Notes: generated by a model from the sequence alone, not told the origin. A stretch of DNA of 64,000 bases from Ypsolopha sequella (GCA_934047225.1 OW204004.1:6886401-6950400); one strand, 5' to 3'. Shown: positions 31,955 through 42,076, counted from the first letter of the stretch. Numbers and translations are program-made.

Positions 31955-32455
31955 CTAGCGTTACGGTCGAGCGTAGGTAATTAAAATCAAGGTTACCCAG
32001 AGTAGGCCTTCTATTAGTGATTATTTTGTGCTACGGGCGTACCGTGGGTGGGTAACCCTATGTATCGAGTAATAAGATGGGACCAATAAATTCAAAGACG
32101 TGTAGAAAAAAAATACATCAAAATAAGCAGGGTTGGCTGCAGCATTTTGTACAGTCAGCAAAAAAAAAAATTCGTCTGTAAGTAACAAGTAAAGCAATAC
32201 TACGTTCGATAGAGCGTAACAAAAATAAAATAAGGTTTGCACGTCATATGTTGGTACTAACATAAGTCAGCCTGATTTTATCGAAGATCGATTTATTTGA
32301 AAAAATCGATTCAGCATCGTTTTCTGTGACCAATTCGTAGTTGTGTAGAAACAAAAACTATATCAAAATAAACAGATCAAAATAAACGTCTCAGCGTGAT
32401 GGGTGGTGAGCGCTATCGCCGTACACGGAGACCGAAAACGGATGTGTCCCTACAG
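31955..32455. other. Non-coding gap, nothing recognised
   Basis: AT-rich, with an 80-codon minus-strand ORF that has no domain. Confidence 0.35.
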
Positions 32456-32457
32456 AT

Positions 32458-32943
32458 TTAAGGCGTATGACCACGCTAAATAAGCAACTCGATGTGTGTC
32501 GGTACAAATATCAATGGAAACGACATTGAAATAATGTTCATTTCAGCGTGCCTTGAAAAGTGGCTGTTACGACAACCACTGCGCCTCCGGCTAGCGCAAA
32601 AGAGGGGAAAATAATACTTTTCACATGGAAGCCACGAATGAAAAAAAAATTTTGAACAACAATTTTTTAGATCTTAAACTTTTCTATAATTTGGTGAAAT
32701 AATAATTAAAATCGCTTTAGGCGTTTGGAAGGAGTAAGAGAATTCTTGTGTTAATCATGTGAAACTTTCGATTTTTTTTTGCCAAAACTTACAATAGAAA
32801 AACAGTTTATGAAACTTAAAATTAATTTTTAACTCTATAATGCCTATCATTTATTTTTATGAAATTTTTCGGACCACCCGTGTGGGAGGAGTAGGCCTTC
32901 AAAGACAGGTCAAAATTGCAGTTGGCCTATCCATTCGCCTTAA
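32458..32943 (+). mobile_element. TTAA-flanked MITE, GGCTGTTACGAC subfamily, diverged copy
   Basis: TTAA (32458-32461) followed by GGCGTATGACCACGC, and CATTCGCC followed by TTAA (32940-32943). The interior carries AACGACATTGAAATAATGTT, AGTGGCTGTTACGACAACCA and GAGGAGTAGGCCTTCAAAGA, aligning with the copies at 34.1, 51.1 and 53.2 kb. Confidence 0.75.
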
Positions 32944-32944
32944 A

Positions 32945-33625
32945 CCTCCATTTTAGTGGCCGAGAGGGATGAGGAATACTTGATAAGGTCTTGAAACCCA
33001 CAAGTGAGTGATAGAGGAATACTTGGAAAATACATACACACATGTACTATTGATTAAGTATTTTGTATTCTTCATCTCATCAATCACTTTTCAGTAGATC
33101 TTAAGATCAAAGTGTTTGCGCTGGGCCTGATTACTTATCTCTTTTGTTGACCGTACTTACTTACTGTATTCAAGTTCGAAGTCTGGTAACCTTTCGATCC
33201 GAACAAAGATCAGTTGCTCAGATTACGGAACCCAAAGGTACGTGACCACCGTCCATGACGAACCCTAAACTAGTTCCAAGATAATATCGACTAAGGCTTG
33301 AGGCTTTCAAAGCTAAATTTTATATCAAGCTCCGAGTTCAAATCCTCGTGAAGACAATTTTATGATTTGTAAGCCTTTTCAGATTTTTCTTTGGGCCATT
33401 TGTGGAATTCGAGTCTTTCTGTATAAATTCTTTTTCGTGCCTTTTGTGTTCTGCAAAATGGTAATCTCTTTCATTGGTGCGTTTGTTTACATAATGAAAA
33501 TTGTTAATTTTTTGTGGGTTTACTCTAGTATTGTTATTTATAAAATAAGTTATAATTGACTCCTTGTCTTTTGAGTAAAATTAATCTGTTGAGTTCTCAT
33601 GATCACTAAAACAGTATATACATTA
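32945..33625. other. Non-coding gap, nothing recognised
   Basis: The + strand 65-codon ORF (33362-33559) is low-complexity hydrophobic. A weak B-box-like GAGTTCAAATCC at 33330 has no tRNA context. Confidence 0.35.
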
Positions 33626-33628
33626 ATA

Positions 33629-34054
33629 TTAAGGCGCTACGGAAAAAAAATCGACACTTTAAGAACTTGCATATCTACTGCGGTAAATAGGATATTATTT
33701 TGATAAAACAGTATATTATTTTTGGAATCTTTTTCTAGGGATCTGTTAAAACAGAAACGCGTTTGAAGAAATTCGGCTCGATAGAAATATTTATTGAAAT
33801 TAGGTCTTTTTCGACACTAATTCTTCTGGTTTGACAATTTAGAATGACATATGGACTGCAATTATATTTTATTAGATGGGTTTTAACGGTATCTAGGACC
33901 TGGTTAAACGAAATTTTGACAGCAACTCTAGGACATTATATATTAATAGAAAACCGACTTTTTGCTACTTTACCACGAATCCGTCTCTCTCGCACTGAGG
34001 GTTTTTTCGCATATGGAGTAACAGGGACGCTAAAACTTTTACATATCGCCTTAA
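33629..34054 (+). mobile_element. TTAA-flanked MITE, GGCGCTACGG subfamily, copy 2
   Basis: TTAA (33629-33632), GGCGCTACGGAAAAAAAATC at the left end, CATATCGCC at the right end and TTAA (34051-34054). 418 bp against 417 bp for the 16.5-kb copy, with high identity throughout. The right TTAA is shared with the next element. Confidence 0.85.
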
Positions 34055-34538
34055 GGCGATTGCCATCGCCAAATTAGCAGCTCGAATCGAGCTTTGTCGA
34101 GCTTTGTCACTACAAATATCAACGGAAACGACATTGAAATAACGTTCATATCAGCGCGCGATGCATAGTGGCTGTTACGACGCTCGCTGCGTCCTTGATA
34201 GGGTGAAATAGGAGAAAATTATACTTTTCACTTGGACGTGATTACTCGATTGAATAATCTTATGTTATGTTTATAGCTATAAAGTTTATCTATTTATCAA
34301 AGCATAGATGAATTCAATCGGCCTAGCCACTCAGGAGCAGTAGGGAATTTGAGGTCAAAAAACACCATTCAGTAAAAAAAAAATTCATGTAGAAGTCTTG
34401 GTGGTATGAAAAAAAAAATGTTGCATATATTGTCTAAGAGTTGATTATTCATAATATATTTTTTCATTATTTTTGGTTTGGCCATAAACGAGGAGTAGGC
34501 TTTAGATAGTACCCATTTGGCAATAGTAAGGCCCTTAA
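34051..34538 (+). mobile_element. TTAA-flanked MITE, GGCTGTTACGAC subfamily
   Basis: Begins GGCGATTGCCATCGCCAAAT right after TTAA (34051-34054) and ends CAATAGTAAGGCCC before TTAA (34535-34538). The reverse complement matches 53218-53682 end to end (CCAAATGGG, AAAGCCTACTCC, AAGGACGCAGCGAGCGTCGT). It abuts the preceding MITE with a single TTAA between them. Confidence 0.85.
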
Positions 34539-34539
34539 G

Positions 34540-35415
34540 CAAGATTGTGGCTCTATTTTAAGAGCAGACATCATGGCGCGACTAACTCAGTTGTGGGTGC
34601 GGCCAAATGACGGTGTCATAACATGACATGTTTCATTTTGCTATAACATACACGCGCCATGAAACTTGCGAAGGCAATACAATCGTGCCGATTTCGTCGC
34701 GGGCGCAAAATTGAAAACTTGTTTCAGGAAAAACATGATTTGACAAAATTGTGGACGTTATCAGACGTTTTTGGTTCATTTTAATCAAAAACATTAAAAA
34801 AAAATTAAGAAAACGGTTAGTGTTTCTTAAAAGTAAAACTAAGTAGAAAAGGTATACTAAAAGTAGAAAAGGTATACTTAGGGAGTAATCTATAGATAAA
34901 AATAACAACACGACAAAAGGATGTAGCTCAGCTATGTGCCATCCAAAACATGCTTTGGTTGGCGCTGGTTTTCAGCTACCTTGAGTCGTTTTTTCCAGTA
35001 ATAATAATAATATTATTATGGCCTTGTATGATTTTATAGTTTTTTATAGTTTACAGTTGTTTCCAGTCATTTAAAATAATGAATTGCTTCTGCTTTGTCT
35101 GCGTTGTTTTAAAATAACTGTTGTAAAATATTTGTTAATATTTTCATAATTTTCCGTTTTAAACTAGAAAATTATTTTTGAAAGAACATCTCATATAGGG
35201 TTAATAGGAGAACAGAACTACGAAGAGAAAAATTACTCCAAGACCCTGGCAATGGAAAAATTACATAACATATTTATTACCTATAAACACTTACTACGTC
35301 GGTACGTAAAACCAACAATAAAAAGCGTGTGCACAGATGTTCAGTTGTTAATATTAATACTTTAGGGGGGTTATATGTGTGTTGTCCTTGTTATTAGCAC
35401 TTATGTCTGCGGTGA
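34540..35415. other. Non-coding gap, nothing recognised
   Basis: The minus-strand 92-codon ORF (34633-34911) is Leu-rich but without domain or splice context. A direct repeat AAAAGGTATACT occurs at 34848 and 34868. Confidence 0.35.
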
Positions 35416-35417
35416 GA

Positions 35418-35687
35418 GTAAGGCTGCCAGATGGTCGGTATTCATCGGGATTGTCCCGACATTTCATATGATGTCCAGAGTCCTGACAAAATACAAATTG
35501 TCCCGACAAATAACAAATAACAACGATTGGCGGGCAAAAAATTATTTTGTTGTAATTACTTTAATTTTAATAATAAAAAAAAAAATTTGATCGTAATATT
35601 TATTTGTCCCAACCATAAACCCAAAATCCCGACTTTTTGAAATTTTGCCCAGATGTTTTGGTTTTCTTATCTGGCAACCCTAGCTGA
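35418..35687. mobile_element. Small MITE with GGCTGCCAGAT ends
   Basis: AAGGCTGCCAGATGG at the left is mirrored by TTATCTGGCAACCCTAG at the right. The interior repeats TTGTCCCGACA. Ends of the CCCTAGGGTTGCCAGAT kind are common in insect non-autonomous elements. No target duplication could be confirmed. Confidence 0.5.
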
Positions 35688-35979
35688 TAGTGGGTATAAA
35701 TAAAAGCAGGAAGTTACATTATCACGTATATTGTCCGATATGGTAGTGACGTATACACAGCAACGACTGCTCACAATACGAGCGGGGAAGCGACTGTGGA
35801 GGCCGGGCTGGTTCGCCAACATGTACACTTCTGACAAACATTGTTAGGAGCGGTTTTCCATTCAAATTTAACTCAACATTCTGAATAAAAAAAAAAAAAT
35901 CTAATTTACAGAAACCAATGAAAACTTTGCGATAGCAACATACACAATACATAGGTATAAGATTTTATTGCAAAACAGC

Positions 35980-36120
35980 TCACCTAAATAAGTATTTTTA
36001 ATCGGGATAGCCGACCAGTTTCAGCAGATTCAGACTGCCTTCTTCTGGGCGAGTGAAGACGCGTCCACGACGACGTTGCGTCTCGCACTGCGGGCTAGTG
36101 CTCGCGCTGCGCGGGACGTC
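35980..36120 (-). repeat. PDEGSLNLLKLVG-type repeat, single arm
   Basis: The minus strand reads CTCGCCCAGAAGAAGGCAG, TCTGAATCTGCTGAAACTGG, TCGGCTATCCCGAT and ends in AGGTGAGCTGTTTTGC. It is a diverged copy of the arm duplicated in the palindromes at 41.9 and 54.2 kb. See those entries for the hammerhead-like reading. Confidence 0.6.
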
Positions 36121-36124
36121 ATCA

Positions 36125-37005
36125 GTGCAGTTGGCGTGGATGGTCAGACATATTGGGAGTCAGTACAATTTATTACTAACGGGCTTGCGTTATCTGGACT
36201 GTCATCGAACAGCGATTGACACGCAGAACTCACGGTACTATCAGTATATTCTGCGCTTGATCTAGTTACTGTTTTAAGCATAGATTAATTTATTTTGATT
36301 TTATATATTTATAATATAAGCAACTGTGGTGTAACGAGAGCCATTCGGATTCGAGTGCTATTTACGTAACGAATGAAGTGAGACCTTCTTTTTGTTTGAA
36401 GATACTGTCCGTACAACTTTGCAGTGTTCACAAAGTACGACTATAGTGACTCTAGTAGAGTCGTAGACTAAGTATTACTACGTATAGACTAGCAGTTCCC
36501 ATACATCAGTTTGTAGCCACAAAAAAGGTGTAAAATTCTAACGAAATCCAGATGGCGTTGCTAAATCCTCTAACGAACACGATGCTAAAAAAGAACAATT
36601 AGTGACGCTAGTGGCACAGCGATGTCACGTAACATAAAAATAATTCCCACTTCGATAATAGATGACGCTGAAATATTCAATGTTAGTGTCGCCAACTTAG
36701 CGCCATCTAGTTTTTCTAAGCAAAGCTATTACAGCCACATGTTTACTTGGTAACCATGAGAGTTTACTTGCAGCCAATTAAACAAATTATGCTTCTTTGC
36801 AACACTTGGCGACACCCAGTGTCGTAAGGGCGCATAAAAATTTTGGTACGCCTTGTTGTATGGGAGTTGTCGGTTGTAATACTTATTCTATGCTCCAGTA
36901 CACAGACTAAAGTAGGTAAATAATACAATTATAAAAAAAAATACAACAAAATACAAAAATTATTTATTGAATCAAAGAACATACAGAAGCACTTATCCAA
37001 TACAA
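36125..37005. other. Non-coding gap upstream of the LINE insertion
   Basis: Contains several GCGCCATCTAG and GATGGCG phrases common in lepidopteran repeats (36550-36720) but no complete element or gene. Confidence 0.4.
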
Positions 37006-37007
37006 AC

Positions 37008-37022
37008 AATAGCATGCAATTT
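37008..37022 (+). other. Target-site duplication, 5' copy
   Basis: AATAGCATGCAATTT is identical to 39935-39949 on the far side of the LINE. It contributes the ATG at 37014. Confidence 0.92.
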
Positions 37023-39596
37023 GTTAAGATTGTTAGTCAGTCTCCCAGCCAATACTCAGGTTTTGCTGAACATCTTTTCCTAGAAATATATCTCCATCGT
37101 ACCAAAATTCTTCTTGGTGTATTTTACCCTCCCGATCGCAATGTAAATTACTTTAGCGTCTTTGAATCTCAGCTTCAAGACTTAAGCCCCCTCTATGATG
37201 AAACAATAATTTTTGGTGATTTCAATACGGACCTTCTCAAAACTGACTCTCGTTCATCAAAGCTTACATCCATCGTGTCCAGTTTTAACTTACATATTTT
37301 ACCCCTTTCTGCCACACATCATGCCCCCCATTGTAAACCTTCTCTTCTTGACCTTATGATCGTCTCTAATCTTAAAAAAGTTGTTGCCCATGGCCAACTT
37401 GATGCTCCGTTTTCTTATCATGATCTGATTTTTCTGTCGTATAAAGTGCGACCTCCCAAACAAAAGTCCAAACTCTTGCTTCTTCGTGGTTTTAAGGGTA
37501 TGAATCTGGAGGAGCTCCGAGCTGATGCTGCTGCTCTTGACTGGTCCCCAGTCATTGACAGTGTGACAATCGACGAGAAAGTAGCAAATTTCAACAGACT
37601 CTTATTGAGTTTGTTTGATAAGCACGCTCCAATCAAAAGTGTTAAGGTAAAACATCTTCCTGCACCCTGGTTAACTGAAAGCATACGCAACTTAATGGCA
37701 AAACGGGATAGGGCTAAGCGGAAGTACAAAAAAGACTCTTCTGAAGAAAACTTTTTGCACTTCAAGAAGCTGCGTAATCGCTGTAGTAGAATGTGTAGAG
37801 ATTCTAAGAGACGCCACATTCATGAATCCATAGATAATTACAATCCTGCACAGGTATGGAAATTTCTTAAAACACTAGGTATCGGCAAATCTTCTGAAAC
37901 CATTTCAAGTTACATTGATTTTGATGCACTTAATCAGCATTTCTCCAAATCTCCTGTCACTTTAGAAGACGACACTAAAAATGAAACTCTCTTTAATCTT
38001 AATAATAAGCCGAAACCTAGTTGTACACCTTTCTCCTTCATAACTGCTACTACGAGTGACGTTAAGAAAGCCATTCTAGCCATATCGTCTAAAGCCGTAG
38101 GTGACGATGAAATATGTTCGCAAATGTTATTTACGATTCTGGACGAACTCTTACCTACCATCACCCATATTATGAACTATTCTATGGTAACCTGCTCCTT
38201 TCCTACTGCCTGGAAACAAGCTAACGTCATTCCTTTACCCAAAACATCTAACCCTTCCTCTTTCTCACATTATAGGCCTATCTCAATCCTTCCCATCCTT
38301 TCCAAAGTCCTTGAATCCCTTGTTCATGATCAGCTGACATCTTACCTCTCCAAAAATAACCTACTGAATCCATATCAGTCAGGATTCCGTAGTGGACATA
38401 GTACAGTTACTGCTCTACTTAAGGTTACGGACGATATTCGTTTCGCAATCGACAGCAAACAAGTAACTGTATTAACATTATTAGACTTTAGCAGTGCGTT
38501 CAATTGTGTCAACTTTGACGTACTGTTAGGGGTCTTAGGCTCTCTTAACGTATCTCCTCTAGTAATAGAATGGTTTGATACCTATCTTCGTGGTCGGCGG
38601 CAGTGCATACGCTCTGGTGATGTTACATCAGGGTGCTGTGAACTCACTGCTGGCGTTCCTCAAGGTGGCGTTCTCTCTCCTCTCCTGTTTTCAGTTTTTA
38701 TTAACTCAATCACTGACACCTTATGTTCTCGCTACCATCTCTATGCAGACGATTTGCAGCTTTATCTCCATTTCCCAGTGAATGAAGCAGAGTCCGCAAT
38801 TAGAAAAATGAATGATGATCTTGATAAAATAGAAAAATGGGCAAAATCTTATGGTCTACTCGTCAATCCAAACAAATCGCAAGCTTTGCTGCTCGGTAGT
38901 CCATACATGTTAAGGCAACTGAGTAACTCAAATATACCAGGTGTGACGATGAATGGGGTTCCTATTGTGTATGCTAAAACTGCTAAAAACCTGGGTGTTA
39001 TATTCGACAGCAGCTTGTCTTGGGCTCCTCACATAAATGGGATCAGTAAAAGAGTGTTTGGAGCATTTCATGCTCTGAAGCGCCTCCAGAATTTCCTTCC
39101 CTTTAAAACTAAAATCTCCCTTGCACAATCTCTTCTTCTTCCCTTGATCGATTATGCCGATGTCTGTTTTCTTGATGCCAATGAAGAGTTGCTAAATAAG
39201 CTTGAGCGCCTTCAAAATCTGGCTATTCGTTTCATCTATGGCTTACGTAAATTCGACCATATATCCTGTTTTCGCAAAGAGCTCAAATGGCTCCCTATCC
39301 GTCAGCGTCGTCATTTACATATCCTTACCCAGCTTTACAGCATTCTCAGTAATCCTCGCTCCCCTTCTTATCTTCGTGAACGATTTGAACTTTTGTTGTC
39401 TTCTAGGGACAAGCCGGCTCGTGCACGTACTGTCTCTCTTCTCAAAACTCCTGTGCACAAATCGTGTGCTTTCGGCCAGTCCTTCACCGTCATGGCCATA
39501 AGATTATGGAATTCGCTTCCCCATAACATTAGAGACTGTCCTACACTCGGTATTTTTAAAAACAGAGTGAAAGAGTACTACCTTTCAACTCCATGA
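37014..39596 (+). CDS. LINE ORF2: endonuclease (truncated) plus reverse transcriptase, CR1/jockey group
   Basis: An 860-codon open frame encodes the replication protein of a non-LTR retrotransposon. The AP-like endonuclease is cut at its start but keeps IIFGDFN (residues 66-71), SLLDLM (110-115) and SYHDL (134-138). The reverse transcriptase follows: YRPISILPILSKVLESLV (420-437), QSGFRSGHST (455-464), motif A LLDFSSAF with D491, motif B GVPQGGVLSP (547-556), motif C YADD (577-580), and the thumb region KNLGVIFD (658-665). The C-terminal TPVHKS..LWNSLPHNIRDCP resembles CR1/L2/jockey-type ORF2 tails. Full-length ORF2 of this group would have roughly 80-120 more N-terminal residues carrying the first catalytic Asn and Glu of the endonuclease. 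The annotated Met, Gln and Phe come from flanking target DNA, so the start is accidental. There is no internal stop or frameshift, implying a young copy. It is unlikely to be mobile because the 5' end and first endonuclease motifs are missing. Confidence 0.95.
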   Translation: MQFVKIVSQSPSQYSGFAEHLFLEIYLHRTKILLGVFYPPDRNVNYFSVFESQLQDLSPLYDETIIFGDFNTDLLKTDSRSSKLTSIVSSFNLHILPLSATHHAPHCKPSLLDLMIVSNLKKVVAHGQLDAPFSYHDLIFLSYKVRPPKQKSKLLLLRGFKGMNLEELRADAAALDWSPVIDSVTIDEKVANFNRLLLSLFDKHAPIKSVKVKHLPAPWLTESIRNLMAKRDRAKRKYKKDSSEENFLHFKKLRNRCSRMCRDSKRRHIHESIDNYNPAQVWKFLKTLGIGKSSETISSYIDFDALNQHFSKSPVTLEDDTKNETLFNLNNKPKPSCTPFSFITATTSDVKKAILAISSKAVGDDEICSQMLFTILDELLPTITHIMNYSMVTCSFPTAWKQANVIPLPKTSNPSSFSHYRPISILPILSKVLESLVHDQLTSYLSKNNLLNPYQSGFRSGHSTVTALLKVTDDIRFAIDSKQVTVLTLLDFSSAFNCVNFDVLLGVLGSLNVSPLVIEWFDTYLRGRRQCIRSGDVTSGCCELTAGVPQGGVLSPLLFSVFINSITDTLCSRYHLYADDLQLYLHFPVNEAESAIRKMNDDLDKIEKWAKSYGLLVNPNKSQALLLGSPYMLRQLSNSNIPGVTMNGVPIVYAKTAKNLGVIFDSSLSWAPHINGISKRVFGAFHALKRLQNFLPFKTKISLAQSLLLPLIDYADVCFLDANEELLNKLERLQNLAIRFIYGLRKFDHISCFRKELKWLPIRQRRHLHILTQLYSILSNPRSPSYLRERFELLLSSRDKPARARTVSLLKTPVHKSCAFGQSFTVMAIRLWNSLPHNIRDCPTLGIFKNRVKEYYLSTP

Positions 39597-39934
39597 GTAT
39601 CTGTAGATAGCACAATTTTATTTTAACTATTGCTATGTATTTTTATCTTATTTTTTGTAAATATTATATATATATATATATATATATAAGTAAACATGTT
39701 TATTGTTTAAATAGTTACTTAATTATTATTTATGTAGGTATATTGTTGTTATTTATGTAAGTATATTAACATATTTAGTGTACACGTATGTATGTCTACT
39801 TTTTATTACTACTTCTCTTTTTTCAATCCGGGTTTGCTGGAAGAAATCTCTTTTTAGAGATAAGCTCGCCTCTGTACATGATGTATCTAAGTACTATGTA
39901 AAAATGATGTTTTGTGTGTACAATAAAGAATATG
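37023..39934 (+). mobile_element. 5'-truncated non-LTR retrotransposon insertion
   Basis: The element comprises the truncated ORF2, a 3' UTR with a (TA)n run (about 39665-39688), the conserved GGTTTGCTGGAAGAAATCTC and TTTTTAGAGATAAGCTCGCC blocks, and an AATAAA at 39922-39927. A perfect 15-bp duplication flanks it. The same 3' UTR blocks appear at 24.6 kb (family member), and weaker relatives at 50.8 and 57.2 kb. Confidence 0.93.
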
Positions 39935-39949
39935 AATAGCATGCAATTT
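39935..39949 (+). other. Target-site duplication, 3' copy
   Basis: AATAGCATGCAATTT, identical to 37008-37022. Confidence 0.92.
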
Positions 39950-40700
39950 TATGTTTTCCAAAATATAAAGATGTGCTAATTGTATCCTAAAACAATCTAG
40001 ACAAAGACAGTCCCTATCACCTACACTGACCTAAAAGGCCGTCTCGAGAGTGACATTTACCAAAAGCGGCTCACAGCATTTGGGATATCTATTAGTTTAA
40101 TTTGATGACAATATTACTATATAATATAAGTATTTATAGTCTATCTTATATAAAACACAAGAAAAAAAGAAAAAAAATGTATTTAATAACATGCAAATAT
40201 GCCATGAAAAAGTCTTAACATCTGTTTCAATGTGATGTTATTGTATGAGAGAAAAGTGTGTGTGTAAGTGTAGTGTAGTGTGTGATTGTGAAAGTATATG
40301 CGTGTTGTGAGGGTGAAGATAGATGAGTAATTGTAAGAAATACGAAAAGAAAAACCTAATAGATTGACTGAGTGATATATTATCAACGAACACCCAGACC
40401 AAACGGTCGGACCTGGGAATATGAAAGGTCAGTAGGGTAATCGTTAGACCTAGACATCCACTGAGGATACTGCCACGGGGTCGAAACTGCTAGACGCCCA
40501 CTAGTTTTTCTCTATTTCATTATTTCTCATCTAAATACTTACTATTACACGGAAAAGTTAAACCGACAGAGGAATGATTGTACCTTCCTTAAGACCTTAA
40601 GACCTCTGTTGATTAGAGTATTGAATCAAGGACAAGGACATAGTTCACATCTCTTGCGTGCAGCGCGTGTTATGAATCCGACAAAGATGTTTGTTAACTT
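39950..40700. other. Non-coding gap, nothing recognised
   Basis: AT-rich with a GTGTGTAAGTGTAGTGTAGT simple stretch near 40255-40285. No gene supported. Confidence 0.4.
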
Positions 40701-40979
40701 ATGAAAGATCTGTCACAAACAGAGATAATTTGCTTAAAAGGCTATTTCAAGAACTTCGTTATCTCCTTCGTAGATAGACAAAATAGTCAGACCCACATAA
40801 AAGTTTTCCCTATTTGCGACGCGCTTGTTCTGGATGAAAATTTACCGGCTTACACGATATTAACTTTTGTTTATTTTGTAGAGAAACCTGAATATATTTT
40901 CAAGTTATTTCAAAAAGTTCTTGACGATTTTGTCTTTTTTCAAATTCATTCGAGCAGCCGAAATATTAAGATCAAATAG
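40701..40979 (+). other. Unassigned 92-codon ORF
   Basis: ATG at 40701 opens MKDLSQTEIICLKGYFKN, then FVISFVDRQNSQTHIKVF, then FVYFVEKPEYIFKLFQKV and ends at TAG 40977-40979. The composition is balanced and protein-like, but I recognise no domain. Its last codons run into the left arm of the palindrome that starts at about 40961, so the 3' end is transposon sequence. It may be chance or the remnant of a larger gene. Confidence 0.2.
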
Positions 40980-41247
40980 TGAAGTATATAAAGTTAATTT
41001 ATATATTTCACTATTTGGTCTTTAATTATTTTAGACAGATTATAAATATAAATAAAACAGTAATAAAATTATTTAAGAGATATATTTCGACCAACTGAAT
41101 TCGACTGACGTCGACCACAATTTGGTCGAAATATATCTCGAAAATAATTAATACTTTTTTATTTACATTTATAATATGTCTTAAACAATTAAAAGCCAAA
41201 AAACTTTTTAATAATATTTATTCAACCATTTGATCTTGATATTTTAG
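40961..41247. mobile_element. 285-bp foldback element with hammerhead-like centre
   Basis: AAATATTAAGATCAAATAGT at the left is mirrored by ACCATTTGATCTTGATATTT at the right. Inner arms AGAGATATATTTCGACCAA and TTTGGTCGAAATATATCTCG are near perfect. The centre reads CTGACGTCGACCACAATTTG then GTCGAAAT, a CTGA-hairpin-GAAA arrangement that lacks the conserved A9. The GTCGAAATATATCT motif also occurs at 49.2 kb, and 58.6 kb has the related TTCGAAATATATCTT. Confidence 0.65.
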
Positions 41248-41249
41248 CC

Positions 41250-41615
41250 AGTTGGTACACGATTACTTGCATTTTCCGGCATCCAATAAAATCTCAAAGA
41301 TAGGCCTAAACTATTATTTAAATATGATTTCATTTGAGTTATTTAGGTTTTTGACGATAAAACTTATACCAAAATAAACGTCGCACAAAGTGTGATATAA
41401 AACGGCCGTCTTATTAAAAACCCATTCCTTATATTATTTTACTTTGAAAGTGGTTCAGTTTTATCAGTAGACCAATTCAATTTTACTTAAGAGCTGTGCT
41501 GTGTTCTTGTCGGTGGAGTCCTCTCCATTCACTTCTGCACTCCGCCTTTTCTTTAACTTCTTGATACGACACAACATTTACTTTTAATCATGTGGTTAAA
41601 TATTTAATTTATATT
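41250..41615. other. Non-coding gap, nothing recognised
   Basis: AT-rich sequence between two foldback elements, without ORFs or repeat ends. Confidence 0.35.
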
Positions 41616-41620
41616 TTAAA

Positions 41621-41832
41621 CAAGGTAACTTTTGTTTATTTAGCCAAATTCATACTGGAGACTCAGTCAGTGTACAGGACCAAGGTGCAAAGATCCATTT
41701 TGAGAAATCGAAAAAAAAAGATGTTGTGCCCTATTAACTCCGAACAACTCCGAGTCAATTAGTAAAGGAAGCCAAAATTTTATTTTACTGTTTTTAAAAA
41801 AAAGGAAATTTATAAACAAAAGTCACCTTATA
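41621..41832. mobile_element. Foldback MITE, CAAGGTGAC family, diverged copy
   Basis: CAAGGTAACTTTTGTTTAT at the left is mirrored by ATAAACAAAAGTCACCTTAT at the right. The interior keeps CAAATTCATACTGGAG, as in the 4.0-kb copy. Confidence 0.65.
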
Positions 41833-41890
41833 TACATAAATAATATAAAATAATTATAGAATTAAATGAGACTTGAGGATAATTCAATTA

Positions 41891-42076
41891 AAAACGGCTC
41901 ACCTCAATACGTGTTATGATCGGGAAAGCCGACCAGTTTCAGCAGATTTAGACTGCCTTCATCTGGGCGAGTAAAGACGTTTACGCGACGAAGTTACGCC
42001 TCATGAAGGCAGTCTAAATCTGCTGAAACTGGTCGGCTTTCCCGAACATAACACGTATTGAGGTGAGCCGTTTTTA
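41891..42076. mobile_element. Large palindrome, GGCTCACCTCAATACG arms, copy 1
   Basis: AAAACGGCTCACCTCAATAC, GTGTTATGATCGGGAAAGCC and GACCAGTTTCAGCAG are mirrored by CTGCTGAAACTGGTC, GGCTTTCCCGAACATAACAC and GTATTGAGGTGAGCCGTTTT. The arms are about 75 bp with very few mismatches, and the loop is short. A matching palindrome lies at 54186-54358 and a single arm at 36.0 kb. It looks like two inverted copies of a short terminal unit, possibly Penelope-like. Confidence 0.75.

Noticed and set aside
33325..33350. GAGTTCAAATCC, a possible Pol III B box
   Set aside because: No T-stem pairing, A box or tRNA-like fold around it.
37418..39501. Several ORFs of 66-133 codons on both strands inside the LINE
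   Set aside because: They are shadows of the 860-codon reverse transcriptase frame.
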